From assembly GCA_903813345.2 (NCBI GenBank), contig CAIIXF020000007.1:16724714-16788713 (forward strand): a stretch of 64,000 bases of DNA. The letters run 5' to 3'. Shown piece after piece: positions 39,305 through 52,283 of the stretch. Position 1 is the stretch's first letter. The number at the start of each line of letters is the position of its first letter. The stretch is from Owenia fusiformis (Eukaryota; Annelida; Polychaeta; Sabellida; Oweniidae). Under the pieces are notes generated by a model. That model did no database searches. It was not told the origin of the DNA and was given only the letters and a program-made list of their open reading frames with translations. The position numbers and the translations under genes are program-made.

Positions 39305-39890
39305 TAGTGGTGTCAATTAACCGCTTGAGCATTAACCGGTTAACCGGGGGTTTTTACCGGTTAAAGTCGGTTAACCGGCGGGAAATTTGAACTGATAATT
39401 TCAAATGAAATCTTCATCTTCGATCTTGAAAGTTGAAACAAATTGGAAAAGTGATATATCGGCGTTTATTTTTTACGTTCGTCAAGCTTTACTCTATTCT
39501 ATGTAAGTAAGCGCGGGAAAGCAATGTGGCAGGGATTAAAGTTGCTAATTGGATGTTTGTAAGGAATTATCGGACCTATCACATGTATGAGTAGCTCACA
39601 TGAAACTGACGCTTGAAAAACAAACAGATTAAAATGCAAAGTAAGCGCGGGAAAGCAATATGGCAGGGATTAAAGTTGCTGATTGGATGTTTGTAAGGAG
39701 TTATAGGACTCATGACATGTATGAGTAGCTTACGTGACACTGACACCATAAAACCGAACGGATTAGCATGCAAAATAAGCGCGGGAAATCACAGAATTAT
39801 ACACGGTCAACTAACCGGCCATAAAAACACAGACCGGTCAAGGCATTATCGGCGGTTAACCGGTCAACCGGTTAATACTTGACACCTCTA
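39305..39890. mobile_element. hAT-type MITE with perfect 8-bp target duplication
   Basis: Ends TAGTGGTGTCAA ... TTGACACCTCTA, flanked on both sides by CAATAGAC (39297-39304 and 39891-39898), the 8-bp duplication typical of hAT transposons. Subterminal arrays of ACCGGTTAA words occur at both ends. In the middle a unit of about 135 bp beginning GTAAGCGCGGGAAAGCAAT is present twice in tandem. 586 bp, no transposase. Confidence 0.9.
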
Positions 39891-39952
39891 CAATAGACTA
39901 GGTGCAAATAGAAATAATTTTGATTTTCGTCATAAATACTCAAAATTCCATT

Positions 39953-40263
39953 GAAGTGATGTCATATCTGAAATCTTTATGTAAAAGTACATCTAGATAT
40001 ATGGTTTCGGAAATTGTTTATCAGCTTTAAAAGTTTAATTTTTTTTGAAAATGTGACTTCTAGTTGGGGGATATTCCCCATAGGCCCCATGTTATAAAAT
40101 CACAAAAAGTGAAATATCTTTTCTTGTATTGGACAGATAACATTTTCATTTACTGGAAATATTTTAATTTGCATAACTATTAGATACATAAGGGTGATAT
40201 AAAAATTGAGCAACAAAAACAGATGAATATTTAGCTAAAGGGAACTTTCTCCTATATCCACAA
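39953..40263. repeat. Dispersed repeat, 300 bp, copy 1
   Basis: Shares words GAAAATGTGACTTCTAG, TATCTTTTCTT and AAAGGGAACTTTCT, in the same order and spacing, with 55058-55352. No terminal repeats recognised; family unknown. Confidence 0.75.
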
Positions 40264-40454
40264 TGCTATCTGACCCGAACAATCTACCTAGTGGTGAAAT
40301 ACTCATCTAATGCATTAGGTAGTGTCCCAAAGGCATTTCTTTGGTCTTAACATAAACCTCAGATCAGTCTTGCTAAAGCCCCTGTGACCACCGCCATTAC
40401 ACACAAGACTGGTGTTGAAGAAGAAAAAGAGGGGGGAGAGGCTTGGAGCAATAC

Positions 40455-40702
40455 TAAAGTGCGCACCATAAATAAATGACACCTGGATGTTATATCACCA
40501 TTTCCAGACCATGGTGATTTGAGACTTCATACTTTCCAATAATGTCTAGATACACATCTTTACATTAAGTTTTGTATATTTTACATTTTGTACACTCTCA
40601 TCTACTGATGTATTAGCCTCTTGAAAATTCTCTTCTTTTTTAACATGGGAAATCCTCACTTCGGCAAATCCAGGTGTCATTTATTTATGGTGAGCACTGT
40701 AC
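40455..40702. mobile_element. MITE with long terminal inverted repeats
   Basis: GTGCGCACCATAAATAAATG ACACCTGGAT at the left is mirrored by ATCCAGGTGTCATTTATTTA TGGTGAGCAC at the right, about 30 bp with one mismatch. Flanks are TA-rich. No ORF. Confidence 0.8.
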
Positions 40703-40832
40703 TTCAGAGCAATTCTCCCAAAATCAGAAAGAAGTGAGATATGCAGGTCAAGTGCCAAAACATTCTTTAACATCTCAACATATACATTTAACTCCATTCT
40801 CTAGACTAAATATATGAGCATAAGTACCAATA

Positions 40833-41037
40833 CAGTGATCTCCCCAGCATTAAAGCAAGTGGGCGCAGGCACCCACCTGAGATTTTGGAAATAGGCTTGC
40901 ACCCACCTGAAAATCTATTTGCACCCACTTGAAAATGAGAAATATTATGAAAAATGGGCATATTTTGACCAATTTTGGTCTGAATTGTGAAAATGAGAAT
41001 TTGCACCCACTTGAGAAGAATCCTGTGGAGATCACTG
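40833..41037. mobile_element. 205-bp MITE with 5-bp target duplication
   Basis: Ends CAGTGATCTCCCCAG ... CTGTGGAGATCACTG, flanked by CAATA at 40828-40832 and 41038-41042. Internal word GCACCCAC(T/C)TGA(G/A) recurs four times. Confidence 0.85.
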
Positions 41038-41423
41038 CAATAGATGAAGGACTTAAAAGAGCATTACAAAGCACAGTAAGTAATATCCAAGTGCACATCC
41101 AATCATAAAAGGAAATTAACACCTTGGTATTCCCAAACTATGAGCTAATTCACATTTCAAAGAGAAGTGAGAGCCCGAATAGCTAATGGTATGAACTAGT
41201 CAATGTAAACTCCCCACACTCATGTGGCTGTACATGTATAGCCCGGGATGCATAGTTGAATACTATCTCATATTAGCTACCAATTGCTTATATTAGTCAT
41301 ATGAAATTCATCTATTGATCAATTAATGACCTATGACTTACACTTTAATTCATCTTTATATTTACTAGTATTGAGATATTCAGATCATATTAATAACAGA
41401 AACACCTGTCCTTTCTCTCATTG

Positions 41424-41457
41424 CCATATAAGGTATTGAAAATAATACCTTATATGG
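41424..41457. promoter_or_regulatory. Inverted pair of CArG (SRF) boxes in a perfect hairpin
   Basis: CCATATAAGGTATT, six bases, then its exact inverse AATACCTTATATGG. Each arm contains a consensus CArG box, CC(A/T)6GG. SRF/MRTF controls many actin-regulator genes in animals, and the nearest gene here is an actin nucleator, but the hairpin may also be a small mobile-element relic. Confidence 0.45.
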
Positions 41458-44444
41458 AGTTTGTGAATGTATAATAAATTCAAAATAATTTAAAACATAC
41501 CTTATTTAGACTCCTTAAATCCTAATACTACTGCCTTTATAAATGACTCAGATGGAGAAATAGCCACCAAATATTACTATGCGTCATGCTTCAGTTCGCT
41601 CCCACAACTCTATCAACAAATATCACATAAAAATCTAAGTTTCATTAAACAAATCACCCAAACTCCGGAAATTAAAACTTTAAAGGTCCTTGAGAGTTTT
41701 ATTCAAACAGAATCCTATGTGAACGTTCTAAACACTGAGAGCGTAATCCATATAAATACAACTTCTTTCAGTAACCACAAAAAGAAATATTCAATAATTT
41801 ATATTGCTTTAAAATTTAAATGCCCACTTTGATAGTTCCTCAGAGCATATAAACATTTCATATTAACAAGTACAATAATAAAAATAACTCTTAGCTATTC
41901 ATAAATATTGATATAAACAATACACAAAGAACAATATGCTACCAAATTAACGAGAATATCATGTCTTTATCAATATTATCACCCGTACAGCTGGCATATA
42001 AATTACATTTCAATATCATTATCATATCCATCACCTAATGTCCAGTCATATGCAGACATTAATAGGTTAAATCATTTAATCTTCTTACTATAAAAGTCTA
42101 CATGTACTCCATCAAGTTTCCATACAGAGAGTTGGTTTTATATCTATAAAGAGACCTAGTAGATACTAGATATTTCAAGATGTTCACATTTACTAAAAAT
42201 TCAACAAAATCAAACATTATGACTTGCAAGTTATGTTTCACTCTCACCTTTTCAGATCGAAAATCATCATTTACTTTTTTGTTTACTCCATAGATCCTCG
42301 CATGGTATAATCTGGGACATTCCAATAATAAACAGCAAAGAGAACCTCACATATTGATAACATGACGTCATACATACTTTACAATCAACACAACTTATAA
42401 ATAAACAGATAAATAAATTAATAATTGTGGCACAAATTATCAAATAATGGGAATTTTTAGAAAATTCCATATTTGAACCTGAGATAAACAAAAAACATGC
42501 AATCCTGCAGTATTATTTACAATGGATTGCTAATGTATCAAGAATACTGAAGTTAAGTATGATACTTATGTCATGGTTTACATTCATCCAAAAAGCCCTG
42601 CAGTTGTTAAAGCGTCGCAAACTATCAATCTTTATTGTCGCTAGAAGAGACAAATAATCAATAAAACAATGAATCTCTTCTTCGTCAATTGTTTCAAAAC
42701 ATGATAACGATGTTTACATTTTCCTTTTAATATCATAATGTAATTTATCAGACTTATCATTAGCATCCACGATCAATTGCTGATCTACATTGTATCTAAA
42801 TGAGGCAATGTCCTTTTAATCTCCGAGCATTGAGTTAAAATGTAAGAAATATTTCTATGGAACATTCAACTTTTCAGACGTCTTACAGACCTCTAATCCA
42901 ACCTCATTTTGCCTCCATTTTACCACGAGGGTCATGGGAGTCGGAAAAATAAGACTTTCTGCTTGGCATTAATACAGGCTGTCAAAAATGCTACTCTGAT
43001 GCAACATGAAATAAAATGCCCTGTTGTATTATACCATAATCCGTAATATTAATATTAGAATAGTATGATGGCATACAGAATCTGATGACCAAACATAAGC
43101 CAGATATGTGAACCACAATCATGCATTACCATAACCCTAGGTTCATATATATTATGCCTCTCAGGCCATGTTTAACAACATTCCTTCTTAATAATTTTTG
43201 AAATGAAGGGCCAGATCTTACGCCAGATTTTTCAAATATGTTTAGAAAATGTATCTGGTCTGGTCATTGTGTCTGTTGTGTTCGGTCCATGAACCAATTC
43301 ATTATTTTTGATTCAAAACAAGGCCTAAATATATAACAATTTGGATTGACTGAATATAAACTCTTATCTGATTGAAAAACGAATTGGCAAATGAGTACAG
43401 TTACGGGTATGCCGATGCAATCACTAATGAGAAAAGTCAAGATCCTTTGCAGGAGGAATCAATCAATCAACAGGTATGCTTCAATCAAAAACTTTGGATC
43501 AATTGTGATGGAAGGAAGATTTGTTTAAGAGATAAGTTAGAATACACTTACCAGAGCTTATCTAACAGCCTGGATCTGTAGCTACTGATAATGATTCCAA
43601 GAGCCTCACAGAGAAACTTCAGAGCTTCTTATTATGCTTTTAGCAATTTATTCCTCCTGGCTATAATCTCTTACCTATCTTTAGAATCTATGGAGATTCA
43701 AATTATATTCAGATGTAAAAACAAGATAATTAATAGCTTTTTATTAATCAAACTGACTTGTTTTCAGGTTTAAACTGAGTTAACCTGAGACATGTAAAGA
43801 CACTTATATCTTATCAATAGTTTAGTTGATACAAGTACATGTATGTGATTTATAATTTTGGATATCGACTGCCAAAATGCATCATAAATGTATAAATCTC
43901 GTGAAGTTGTTCAGAATGTTGAAGATTTTTTTTTTCAATTCAATTCAATTTATTCATTCAAAATTACATCATACAATATTTCATCAATAACATGAAAAAG
44001 ACACTCCAAGGGGCGTATATATTCCATGGGTCATAATTTTTAATAGTATTTGTTTTAGTCATAGATCAAAAGCTTAAGATACTAGATATAGTACATGTAC
44101 ATACAATATAACCTTGGGAGATTAACAAGTTCCTGAAGTGAGTCAGTACCTACTCTCAATATCTTTGAGCCAATTGTCATTCAAACAATACTGATAAAGT
44201 ATTTGTCATGTAAATAATAATGTACCTAAAACTGTCATAATTCTCGATCAAATTCAGAATTAAGTATTGCTTCAAATTCAAATTCTTCTTAGCGGTGTTA
44301 GATCATAGATTCGTATACAGGTCCCTGGTCAAAGGTAAGTATACTGTGGATGTTGACAATAATAATTTGGCATTGATTGTACATTCTTCAATTTTAGTTA
44401 TATATCAATGGTTATATTCATCTATATATGTGTCATCTATATCA

Positions 44445-44636
44445 TAGTAAAACCTGTCTAATCTGGGCACCACTTGGAACAGCAAAAAGTGTTCAGATTG
44501 GCAGGTGTTGGTATTTTGAGTTTTCTTTAACATACAATAGAAAATTATGGCATATCAAAAATATGGGATGAGAAAATCGTTCATATTTACTTAGAGATGT
44601 TTAGCTTATAGAGCTGTTCAGATATACAGGTCCTTT
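44445..44636. repeat. CAGTWAAACC family repeat, diverged copy
   Basis: TAGTAAAACCTGTCTAATCTG with GTTCAGAT words; right end ACAGGTCC. Weakly supported. Confidence 0.4.
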
Positions 44637-45813
44637 AGCCACTTATCATTTATTTCTATGTCCATGTTGTACCTATGGTCACCTTTATGACAGATAAATT
44701 CATTATAAGTAACCTTACAAGTGACACTTCAAATAAAACATCACCAGATCATGTTGATGACACAGAAAGTTGAGATCCACACCTAAAAATATTTTATCAA
44801 AGATTCATCTTACCATCAGCCATAAAATAACACAAAAATGAACACTCTAACCACAATGTTATCAGAAGCCATCCAAAATCAATATTAATTTTACTCAAAG
44901 TTCTCTTGACAATTAGATTGTAGCCTTCTTATTAGATTATTGGGCAATTCTTGTGGAAATTAATTTATATTACTGTTTTATTCTACTTCCCACTGGAAAC
45001 ATGACACAATTGTCTCAATGAAATGTGATTCTTATTTCGTTTTATTGTAAAACTCGCGTTTGTTTAGAAAAGGAGGGGATTTGGTATGTGATCTCTCTTT
45101 TGCATACAAACAGGCCAATATAAAGGAAGATTTGAACAAATATTTGATTTCTTAAAATACTTTCAATACATATGTTATACCCCCAATAAAAATTCAACGT
45201 CAAACAGTTTTCAATTTAACAAGAAGACTCTCAACATTTTTTGACGATTAGTTTTAGAATATACAATAAATTGTGTTGAAGTGGCATAATGCCGTGTTAT
45301 GACTGACAGCTGAATGACGACACCTAAAACACCCTAGCAGTTCAGTAACATGGGTAGGGCATGGTTTTACATCAGCATTGTACAGCATTGTTGAAAAAAG
45401 AGAAATTAATGAAATTTGACCCTAAATTGTCCATAATAAGAGAGTAAGAAAATGAAATTGCAGAGAAAACCAGGAGACTATTAATAACAAGTGAAACAGG
45501 GCATACCCATCCATCTTCCTCAAGACATATCTAATCTCACCCAGATTGAAGTCCAGAGAATTAATTGATTAGAGAAGTACATACAGTTTTATACACAGTC
45601 AGGGAAAACATATAGTTATTGCCATATAAATGTCTTTGGGAGTAAAGACATTTCGGTATAATGTCCAGCAGACTGTAGTGCTATACAGGGACTAGTAGAC
45701 TCCCCTGGATGAGACCAAATTCAAATGATCATTGTGAACACCAACTTATGACATTTTGCTACAACTCTTTGGATCCCTCCATCTACTTCACCAGAGTGGA
45801 GATATGTAGTGGG

Positions 45814-45919
45814 CATAGGCCCCGGGAACATGTATAAAATAGCGAGTCTACATCTACTACTTCTCAAGTAGTAATACAGATGTCGAATCGCTATTTTATA
45901 CATGTTCCCGGGGTCTATG
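45814..45919. other. Near-perfect 106-base hairpin
   Basis: Arm starting CATAGGCCCCGGGAACATGT pairs with the arm ending at 45919 over about 50 bases; the inner segment differs by a few substitutions and a short gap. Innermost ACTACTT/AAGTAGT closes the loop. It could be a young palindromic MITE or a small-RNA source. Confidence 0.7.
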
Positions 45920-48900
45920 GTAGTGGGTTAGTCTCAAGGGCTTGAAGCAAGACTTCCTACCAATTTCTCTATTTATATTGAAAATCAGACACTTCAGTCG
46001 TGATTCTGAGTTAAATATATCACATGAACAAGGTGCATGATGACACACAACTGTAAACATTTGCATATAATATCAAAATTCAAAGTGTACTTGGCTATTG
46101 TCTCCCAAACTGATAAAAAAACATCTGCCTAACTTACTAATAAATCCTGAATGTGATACAATATTGTTATATCAGTCAAATGGAAAGTCACAAAAATTCA
46201 GCTTGAAGCAAACTCTCCATTTATTCAAATCAGTCAATCAACACATATATGGTTATGTTATCTTTGAGCTAGCTGTGCATTGTACTGAATATGCACACCC
46301 CTTTGGTTTACATAAATACAGCAATGACATTGTATTGTATTCATCACATTTTTTACTTCTAACCTTCAGGCCAGTGACATCATATCCTACATCATTATAT
46401 TACAATAGTCGTCAAGAATAAAAACCCAATTTTTTATTTGTTGACTCATGTACTAGTTTTATACAACAAGAGATTAAAGGAATGTTAAAGTATAACAATA
46501 TTGTGTTTACATCTAAGAAGCTTTACAAACCACAGAAATTCCTGATATAAATGCCTTAGAATGTTATAGTGGATTCCTGTTTATAAAAAGCATCTTAGAT
46601 CACCTTAAAAATGATTGCTAAGAATTGTATCCACAAGCAAAATTACTTACGAATCTTTATTGTTTGTAGGGAAAAAGTTATAAGTTCATTTTATACTGTA
46701 ATTGCAATAATGGCAGAGCTGTTAAAAATACAAGTTATTTTGCAATATGAATGATCAATGAATGAAGTCCCCGGGCCTTTCAAGTCAAATTCACTGGAGT
46801 GTATCTTCATGCAATATCCATTGAATGAGTGAAAATACATGTTTCTTGTTCAAAAAATAAATGTAAGGAAGTCCAGTGCTTTATTCGGTAGGCGCTTTAC
46901 ATGTATGTGAAATCAACTGTGAAATGTTAACTACAAAATGATTCCACATGCAAAATTGATGTTTATTCAACTGGCACAAAACAAAGATATGAAGGTCAAG
47001 GGCTTTCCAAATAAACTGTGTATTGGATAAATAGAGAAATATCAACCTTGAAGTGCAACTAAGTTGTATGAAAATTTAGCCCAGGATTATAATCAAATGA
47101 TATCCCTCCAGTATATAAAAATATAGTTTTAACAATCGCAAAATTAGATCTTTAGAAAAGGGTTTTTGTCAGGGGAAGGCTGTTGTCAAGGGGATACCAC
47201 TAAAGATTAACTGGGAGTATGTGCATTCCACAAAGATTCCCCTCAAGAGTGAAATACTGACCTATTCTATTTTCTAATATTATATTATAGGTCCCATTAT
47301 AACAAAGAATTAATTAAATCAGAGACATGTGTGTTTTATATGTCTCTGATTAAACCCTTGATTCTTTCTATTGATTGTTGTTCTCTCTCATCAAAATACA
47401 ATTTTCAATATGCTATTTTGATGATGTCTGATAGAAAGGTTTTGAAACCCCAGGGACATAATATAGTAAATTAACACATGCAAAATGCAACTAAATTACT
47501 CTACTGTATACATAACAAGTTATTTTATAACAAGCAGTTAAAAACAAGTGACAATCGTCATAAAATTGATCATTGTATGTTTCACTTTTAAATCAAAAAT
47601 ACTATTCTTATAAGACCATTTCTTATTTATCCACAAGAGGCAATGATATGGAGATTTGTCCTATGCCAAGTAGAGTTTTAGGGAGATAAGTTAATAATAT
47701 ATATCCCATATCCTGATTTTGAGGTTTTCATATCTAGAACCTTCATATCTCCCGCTTCATGGCATATCTTCACGCTTTGTTTAAAAAGAAATTTGAAAAA
47801 AAGTTAAAATAAAATTTGAAAAAATGAAAAATTTATGCAGTTATGTATGGTGGGTTTGGATATGGGGTTTATCCTTCGTGAGATATGCACATGTACCTTC
47901 GGTCCATACAGTCCCTCAGGTACATGACATATCTCCCTCTGGATAAACTCCTTATCCAAAACCTCGCAGTATATAACCTATATACTAGTATATCAAGCTC
48001 GTTTAGAGAACTTTTCAAGTGACTTCGGGCCAAAGTTGTCAAATGTAAACCCCATGAATGGAATCTTTTGAAAATTGGCAAAAGCTGGCTACTGGCCTGT
48101 AAATTGGATGACTTTAATAAACCTCACCCATCAAAAGTTGTCACAATGAGCTAAACTCTAAGTTTTATGTCTCAAACTTATCCAAACGGTAGAAAAATAA
48201 TTCCTGTTCACTCTAAGTAGCACAATAAATGAATCCAAAGCTTCATACCTGTAAATGATGGATAAATTCCTACCAAATCGAATGAATGTTTTCATGTATC
48301 GCCATTCTTATGATCCAAGGAGGATTAGCTCCCAGAAATAAACATCAGTTAACCTTATTTACCCATAACTGGTTTCAAAATGGCAGAATTGCATTTTGAA
48401 AGCTGTCACATATCATGTTGCATTCTGGGAGCCAATCCTCCTTGCGTAATCGGGCTCCAAAATCACCTCAACATTTGAAGAGTCAGCATTAACATGTGAA
48501 AATCACTTCAATTTTTTTAGTTCCCAATTGTCATTATGGACACAAATTCCACTATATTTGTACATTCCAGGACAGAGAAAATAGAGCACTCAATTTACTG
48601 AGGTAAGAATTTATTACACGTGCGACAGAATGTGTTAGTCATTATTTATGTTCCCAACTTTACATCAGCACTGAACATGAACTTCTGGAGATTCCATGAA
48701 TTTCTATCGTGACTGCAACTTTGGTTCCTTAGGAGGAAACCTTAAAACATGTGATAATGGAACTCTTGATCACACAAAGAGAGTGAATACTTTCAGGTTC
48801 CAAAGCCTTATAGTGCGACCACATTGATACCAATGGTGAAGGAAATGTTTGGGATTAGAGAGACCCAGTTCAGTATCTCAGCTTTAAAGACTGATGAGTC

Positions 48901-49238
48901 TGTAGGAGGCGAATAGCTGGAACACAAGGCTGTAATGAAAATTAGCCTCCGGTGTGCCTGATGTTCACTCGTGCTGTCTTCCCAACCCTACTCCACAGTT
49001 GCATGGCCTCGTCCTATACTCATCTATTATAAATATGTTGCATCTTAGGCATTTTATTTCAATTATATATCTGAAAACTCAAATACATCAACAAGTTCAT
49101 GATTCTCAACAAATATCTGACACTGTTGAGCTGAGCTGGTGAAAAAACCCTGTTTGTTTTTGAACTTCCAAACACTGAAGATGGTACACAACATTATATG
49201 GTTAATTTCAATAAATATCAAGTTAATATAGAACTTAC

Positions 49239-49370
49239 CTATCTGTTTTTTGTGACTTTATTAATCCACACGTAACCCATATCGGGGAAAATCCAACTTT
49301 TTGACGGAGATTTGTAACAGCTCAACTTTTTTTATGAATGGAAGCTAGTCACGTGACTAAGTCACATGAC
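49239..49370 (-). promoter_or_regulatory. Candidate non-coding first exon and promoter of the cordon-bleu gene
   Basis: A strong donor, ATAG|GTAAGT, sits at 49239/49238 on the minus strand, and the ATG exon at 34240 has an acceptor just upstream, so a 5' UTR exon must lie further up. Here two E-boxes, TCACGTGAC (49349-49357) and GTCACATGAC (49361-49370), stand about 110 bases above the donor. The link is inferred from position and orientation only. Confidence 0.35.
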
Positions 49371-50865
49371 CAACCAACCAAAAATGCATTACTACAAACC
49401 ACGATTTCCGTAGTATTTCGCCTCTGAATAATAATATCTAGGTATTTTACAGAAAGATATATATACTTAGGATACAACAGCGGCTTAAAATATCTGTCAA
49501 ATCTCCATGTAATGGTGTTATCACTAAAAGAAAAAATACAATACAAAAATTCAAACTTTAAATTTTACACTGAACGAAGCATATGATTCAAAGTGCCTGA
49601 ACTGCCCGGGGATCTTAAGAGTGGCCCTGCCCCTAAGTCTTATATTGTCAGATGTTAACATCCTGCGCTAAAATATAAAGCTGAGTTCTGCTAATTCACA
49701 ACTGGTATCAAGAAGGGGTTAGAAGACAAATTACCCTTTCACCTTAGATTACAAAATAAACTGGAATCATTTGCCGGACACTTGCTATTTTTTCAAATTT
49801 TGATTTACGCATTCATGGCTCTTGGAGAACATGTCAGTGTTTGTTCATGTCCTTCAAATTGATTATATGATGTATCGACTGATCTATATGTAATCCTAAG
49901 CAGTGAATATTAATCATTTGATATAAATTATAATTTCTTATGGGAGCTATTCACCCAGGCTAATCACTTCTTCTGGCCCTCGTTGGCAAAACAAGTAAAT
50001 TACTTGAAGTAATACAATAGACCGAGATGACATCTATAAATAAGACTTTAAAGCAGAAATATGTATCCTGTACCTGTAATGGGGATTTGAAATATTTAAT
50101 TGTTTTGTATATCCTCAGTTCTCATTACTAAATCAATAAAACATATAAGTGTTTTTTCATTTTATATATAATTTATTATCATCATATGTCTTGCGTAACA
50201 AAAGCAATGGCATTCTATATAAATATATTGTAGAGAATAGACCAGATTTAGACTCTTGAAAAATTACAATTTATTCTCCCTTAAATCTTGCTGGTCCTTC
50301 ATTAACCTTATTAACAGTTGTTGTGTATATCACTTTTGAATACTTTTAGTAATGCATACGCTTAGCACCTTGATTCTTGAAACATCTGTAGTTTCTAAAC
50401 AAAAAAAAATATCTAAATAGTCATGAATAGTCCTTGCTCTTTCTCACATAGGTAAAGACTAAAATAATCATATTATTAATACAGTTAAACCTTTGTAACT
50501 GGAAAAACAACATGACTCATCAACAGAACAATAATCACAGTAAGATGGAGAATAAATCCCCTTAATCACAGTTAATCAAACAGCTGCATGATATTGAAAG
50601 TTTCGGGGCTTCTATAATAAAATCACAGATTATAAAGTCTAAGCATGTCTAACCTATTAATCACATACATGCAGTGTTAATAATAATTATATCCTCACTT
50701 AAATTTACTATTTTCACTTAAAAGTATGTTTTGCTAAAACTTATTAAACTATAAAATGTCATGATAAAATTTCATGATATCTTTAACAGTACCTTTTTAA
50801 CTAATACATAATCTATGATCCCATTTGGCAATAGAAAATAAAAAACAAAATATTTCATTTTAATA

Positions 50866-51018
50866 CAGTTAAATCTGTGTTTGTGAACACCTATTTTAAC
50901 TTAACACATAATGTGAATACTATTTTGGGCTCATTTGAAACTCCTTTGACTCATCAGCATCTAATGATAATTTGTATTCAAGTATTCAAATAGTGTTCAC
51001 TTAAGACAGGTTTTACTG
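50866..51018. mobile_element. CAGTWAAACC family MITE, copy with intact ends
   Basis: Starts CAGTTAAATCTGTGTTTGTG and ends CACTTAAGACAGGTTTTACTG, flanked by TA on both sides. This copy defines the family's terminal inverted repeats and TA target. Confidence 0.8.
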
Positions 51019-51431
51019 TATTGGTATATGTATATCACATTGTTAATCACCTAATATTTTTAACAATGGAAAAATATTGGTATTTTGGAATGTAAAATAT
51101 AAAATTCGGTATCTGTAAAATGACATGTACTGCATTCAATTCCATCTGTACTAAATATATATCAGGCCACTTAAAAAAACAGTTGGGAATACATGTACAA
51201 TGTATATATAATTTTCATTTGCATGCAAAGGAATGCATTATTTGGCTATAATAAATACATGTATGACACAACTCAACTTGATGCTGTTTCAGCCTATCAT
51301 CCAGTTGAAGCTTTTTCTTCAACAACTATAGATATTTCATTAATTAAAAAAAAAAAGTGTAATATTGGTTTCATTTGATGAGGACATGATGGAATGATTA
51401 TACTCAGGAAGTCACAAAATTGCAACTCTCA

Positions 51432-51676
51432 CATGGGCGTAGCCAGAAAGGGGGGGGGGGTGTGATGGACATCACAAAAAAAGAAAAAAAAGCAATTTTT
51501 TTTCGAAAAAAAAAACATTAACAAAATATAGTTTGAAATGCTTAGAATACACCATAATGCAAATATTTAAAAATTTTGTAGAACCCCCGAAGTTTCCTTT
51601 TGGGACTTGCTTTGCTCGCAGTGATGCAAACCCAAAAAGTTGCACCCCCCTTGACAATTGCTGGTTACGCCCCTGT
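51432..51676. mobile_element. MITE with GGGCGTAGCCAG ends
   Basis: GGGCGTAGCCAG followed by a G-run at the left; CTGGTTACGCCCC preceded by CACCCCCC at the right. About 245 bp. A diverged relative (CCATAGCCAGCTTTTG ... CCTCCCCCCCC) occurs at about 37648-37815. Confidence 0.75.
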
Positions 51677-52027
51677 CTCATGTCTCAAGTCTTCTATAGT
51701 TAAAAATTGGTGTAATTGACTAGTAACATAAAGCAACCCTGATTAAATTCATGTAATGCTTTTCTGGAGCCCTGGATTGGACCTATCATGTACAGTTTTA
51801 TACACAAGCAATACCTAATGTTAACGTAAGATATATTAAAGCTGAATATATTTGGTGGTCCACTAATCTGCTCTTAGTTTTTTGAAGTCACTTTTATATT
51901 CTGGGGTTTGTCAAATTTTCATCTCATTAGATTTTGTAATATCACCATTTCTGTAATTCAAGTTCAATGTTGCTACTCAAATATTTACTCTAATGAGCTA
52001 GGTTTCTTATCATATACTGTACTAGGA

Positions 52028-52033
52028 TTTATT
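52028..52033 (-). terminator. Poly(A) signal for the PH-like gene
   Basis: AATAAA on the minus strand 130 bases after the stop of the last exon at 52164. Confidence 0.5.
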
Positions 52034-52163
52034 TATCATGATATAATCATAGTATTGTGCCTCTGCCTCTAGCGCTAAAACATATACTTTGTTGTTTCAA
52101 TTCCTTACTGCATATACAGTAATGTAATATATAAAAGAGCCTGTTAACAGACTATACAATATG

Positions 52164-52283
52164 CTAGGACTTTTGGATCATTATATTTGCCATAGCATTA
52201 CGTCTCCTTTTCCAAACGCCGACATCAATACTTTGTTGTTTCAACTTCTTGAACCATTCCATTGTATCACTGCGGTCCTCCAT
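52164..52283 (-). CDS. PH-like gene, last coding exon D
   Basis: Acceptor GTTATTTCAG, then 39 codons beginning MEDRSDTMEWFKK and a TAG at 52166-52164. Confidence 0.72.
   Translation of the reverse strand: MEDRSDTMEWFKKLKQQSIDVGVWKRRRNAMANIMIQKS

Larger units (their letters stand above)
34248..49238 (-). other. Presumed 5' intron of the cordon-bleu gene
   Basis: 15 kb between the acceptor before the ATG exon and the best candidate non-coding first exon. No coding exon recognised. It is rich in small transposons: 34739-35110, 39305-39890, 39953-40263, 40455-40702, 40833-41037, 44445-44636, and the hairpins at 41424 and 45814. The extent depends on the promoter call at 49239-49370. Confidence 0.35.
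49371..52163. other. Intergenic, no gene seen
   Basis: AT-rich; contains MITEs at 50866-51018 and 51432-51676 and a poly(A) signal for the gene at 52164 (AATAAA on minus at 52033-52028). Confidence 0.55.

Noticed and set aside
40806-41122. Minus-strand ORFs with repeated VGA...GGC
   Set aside because: They are produced by the GCACCCAC repeats of the 205-bp MITE at 40833-41037.
46098-46421. 107-codon plus-strand ORF
   Set aside because: Composition is that of AT-rich non-coding DNA and no motif is present. No in-frame splice sites or promoter.
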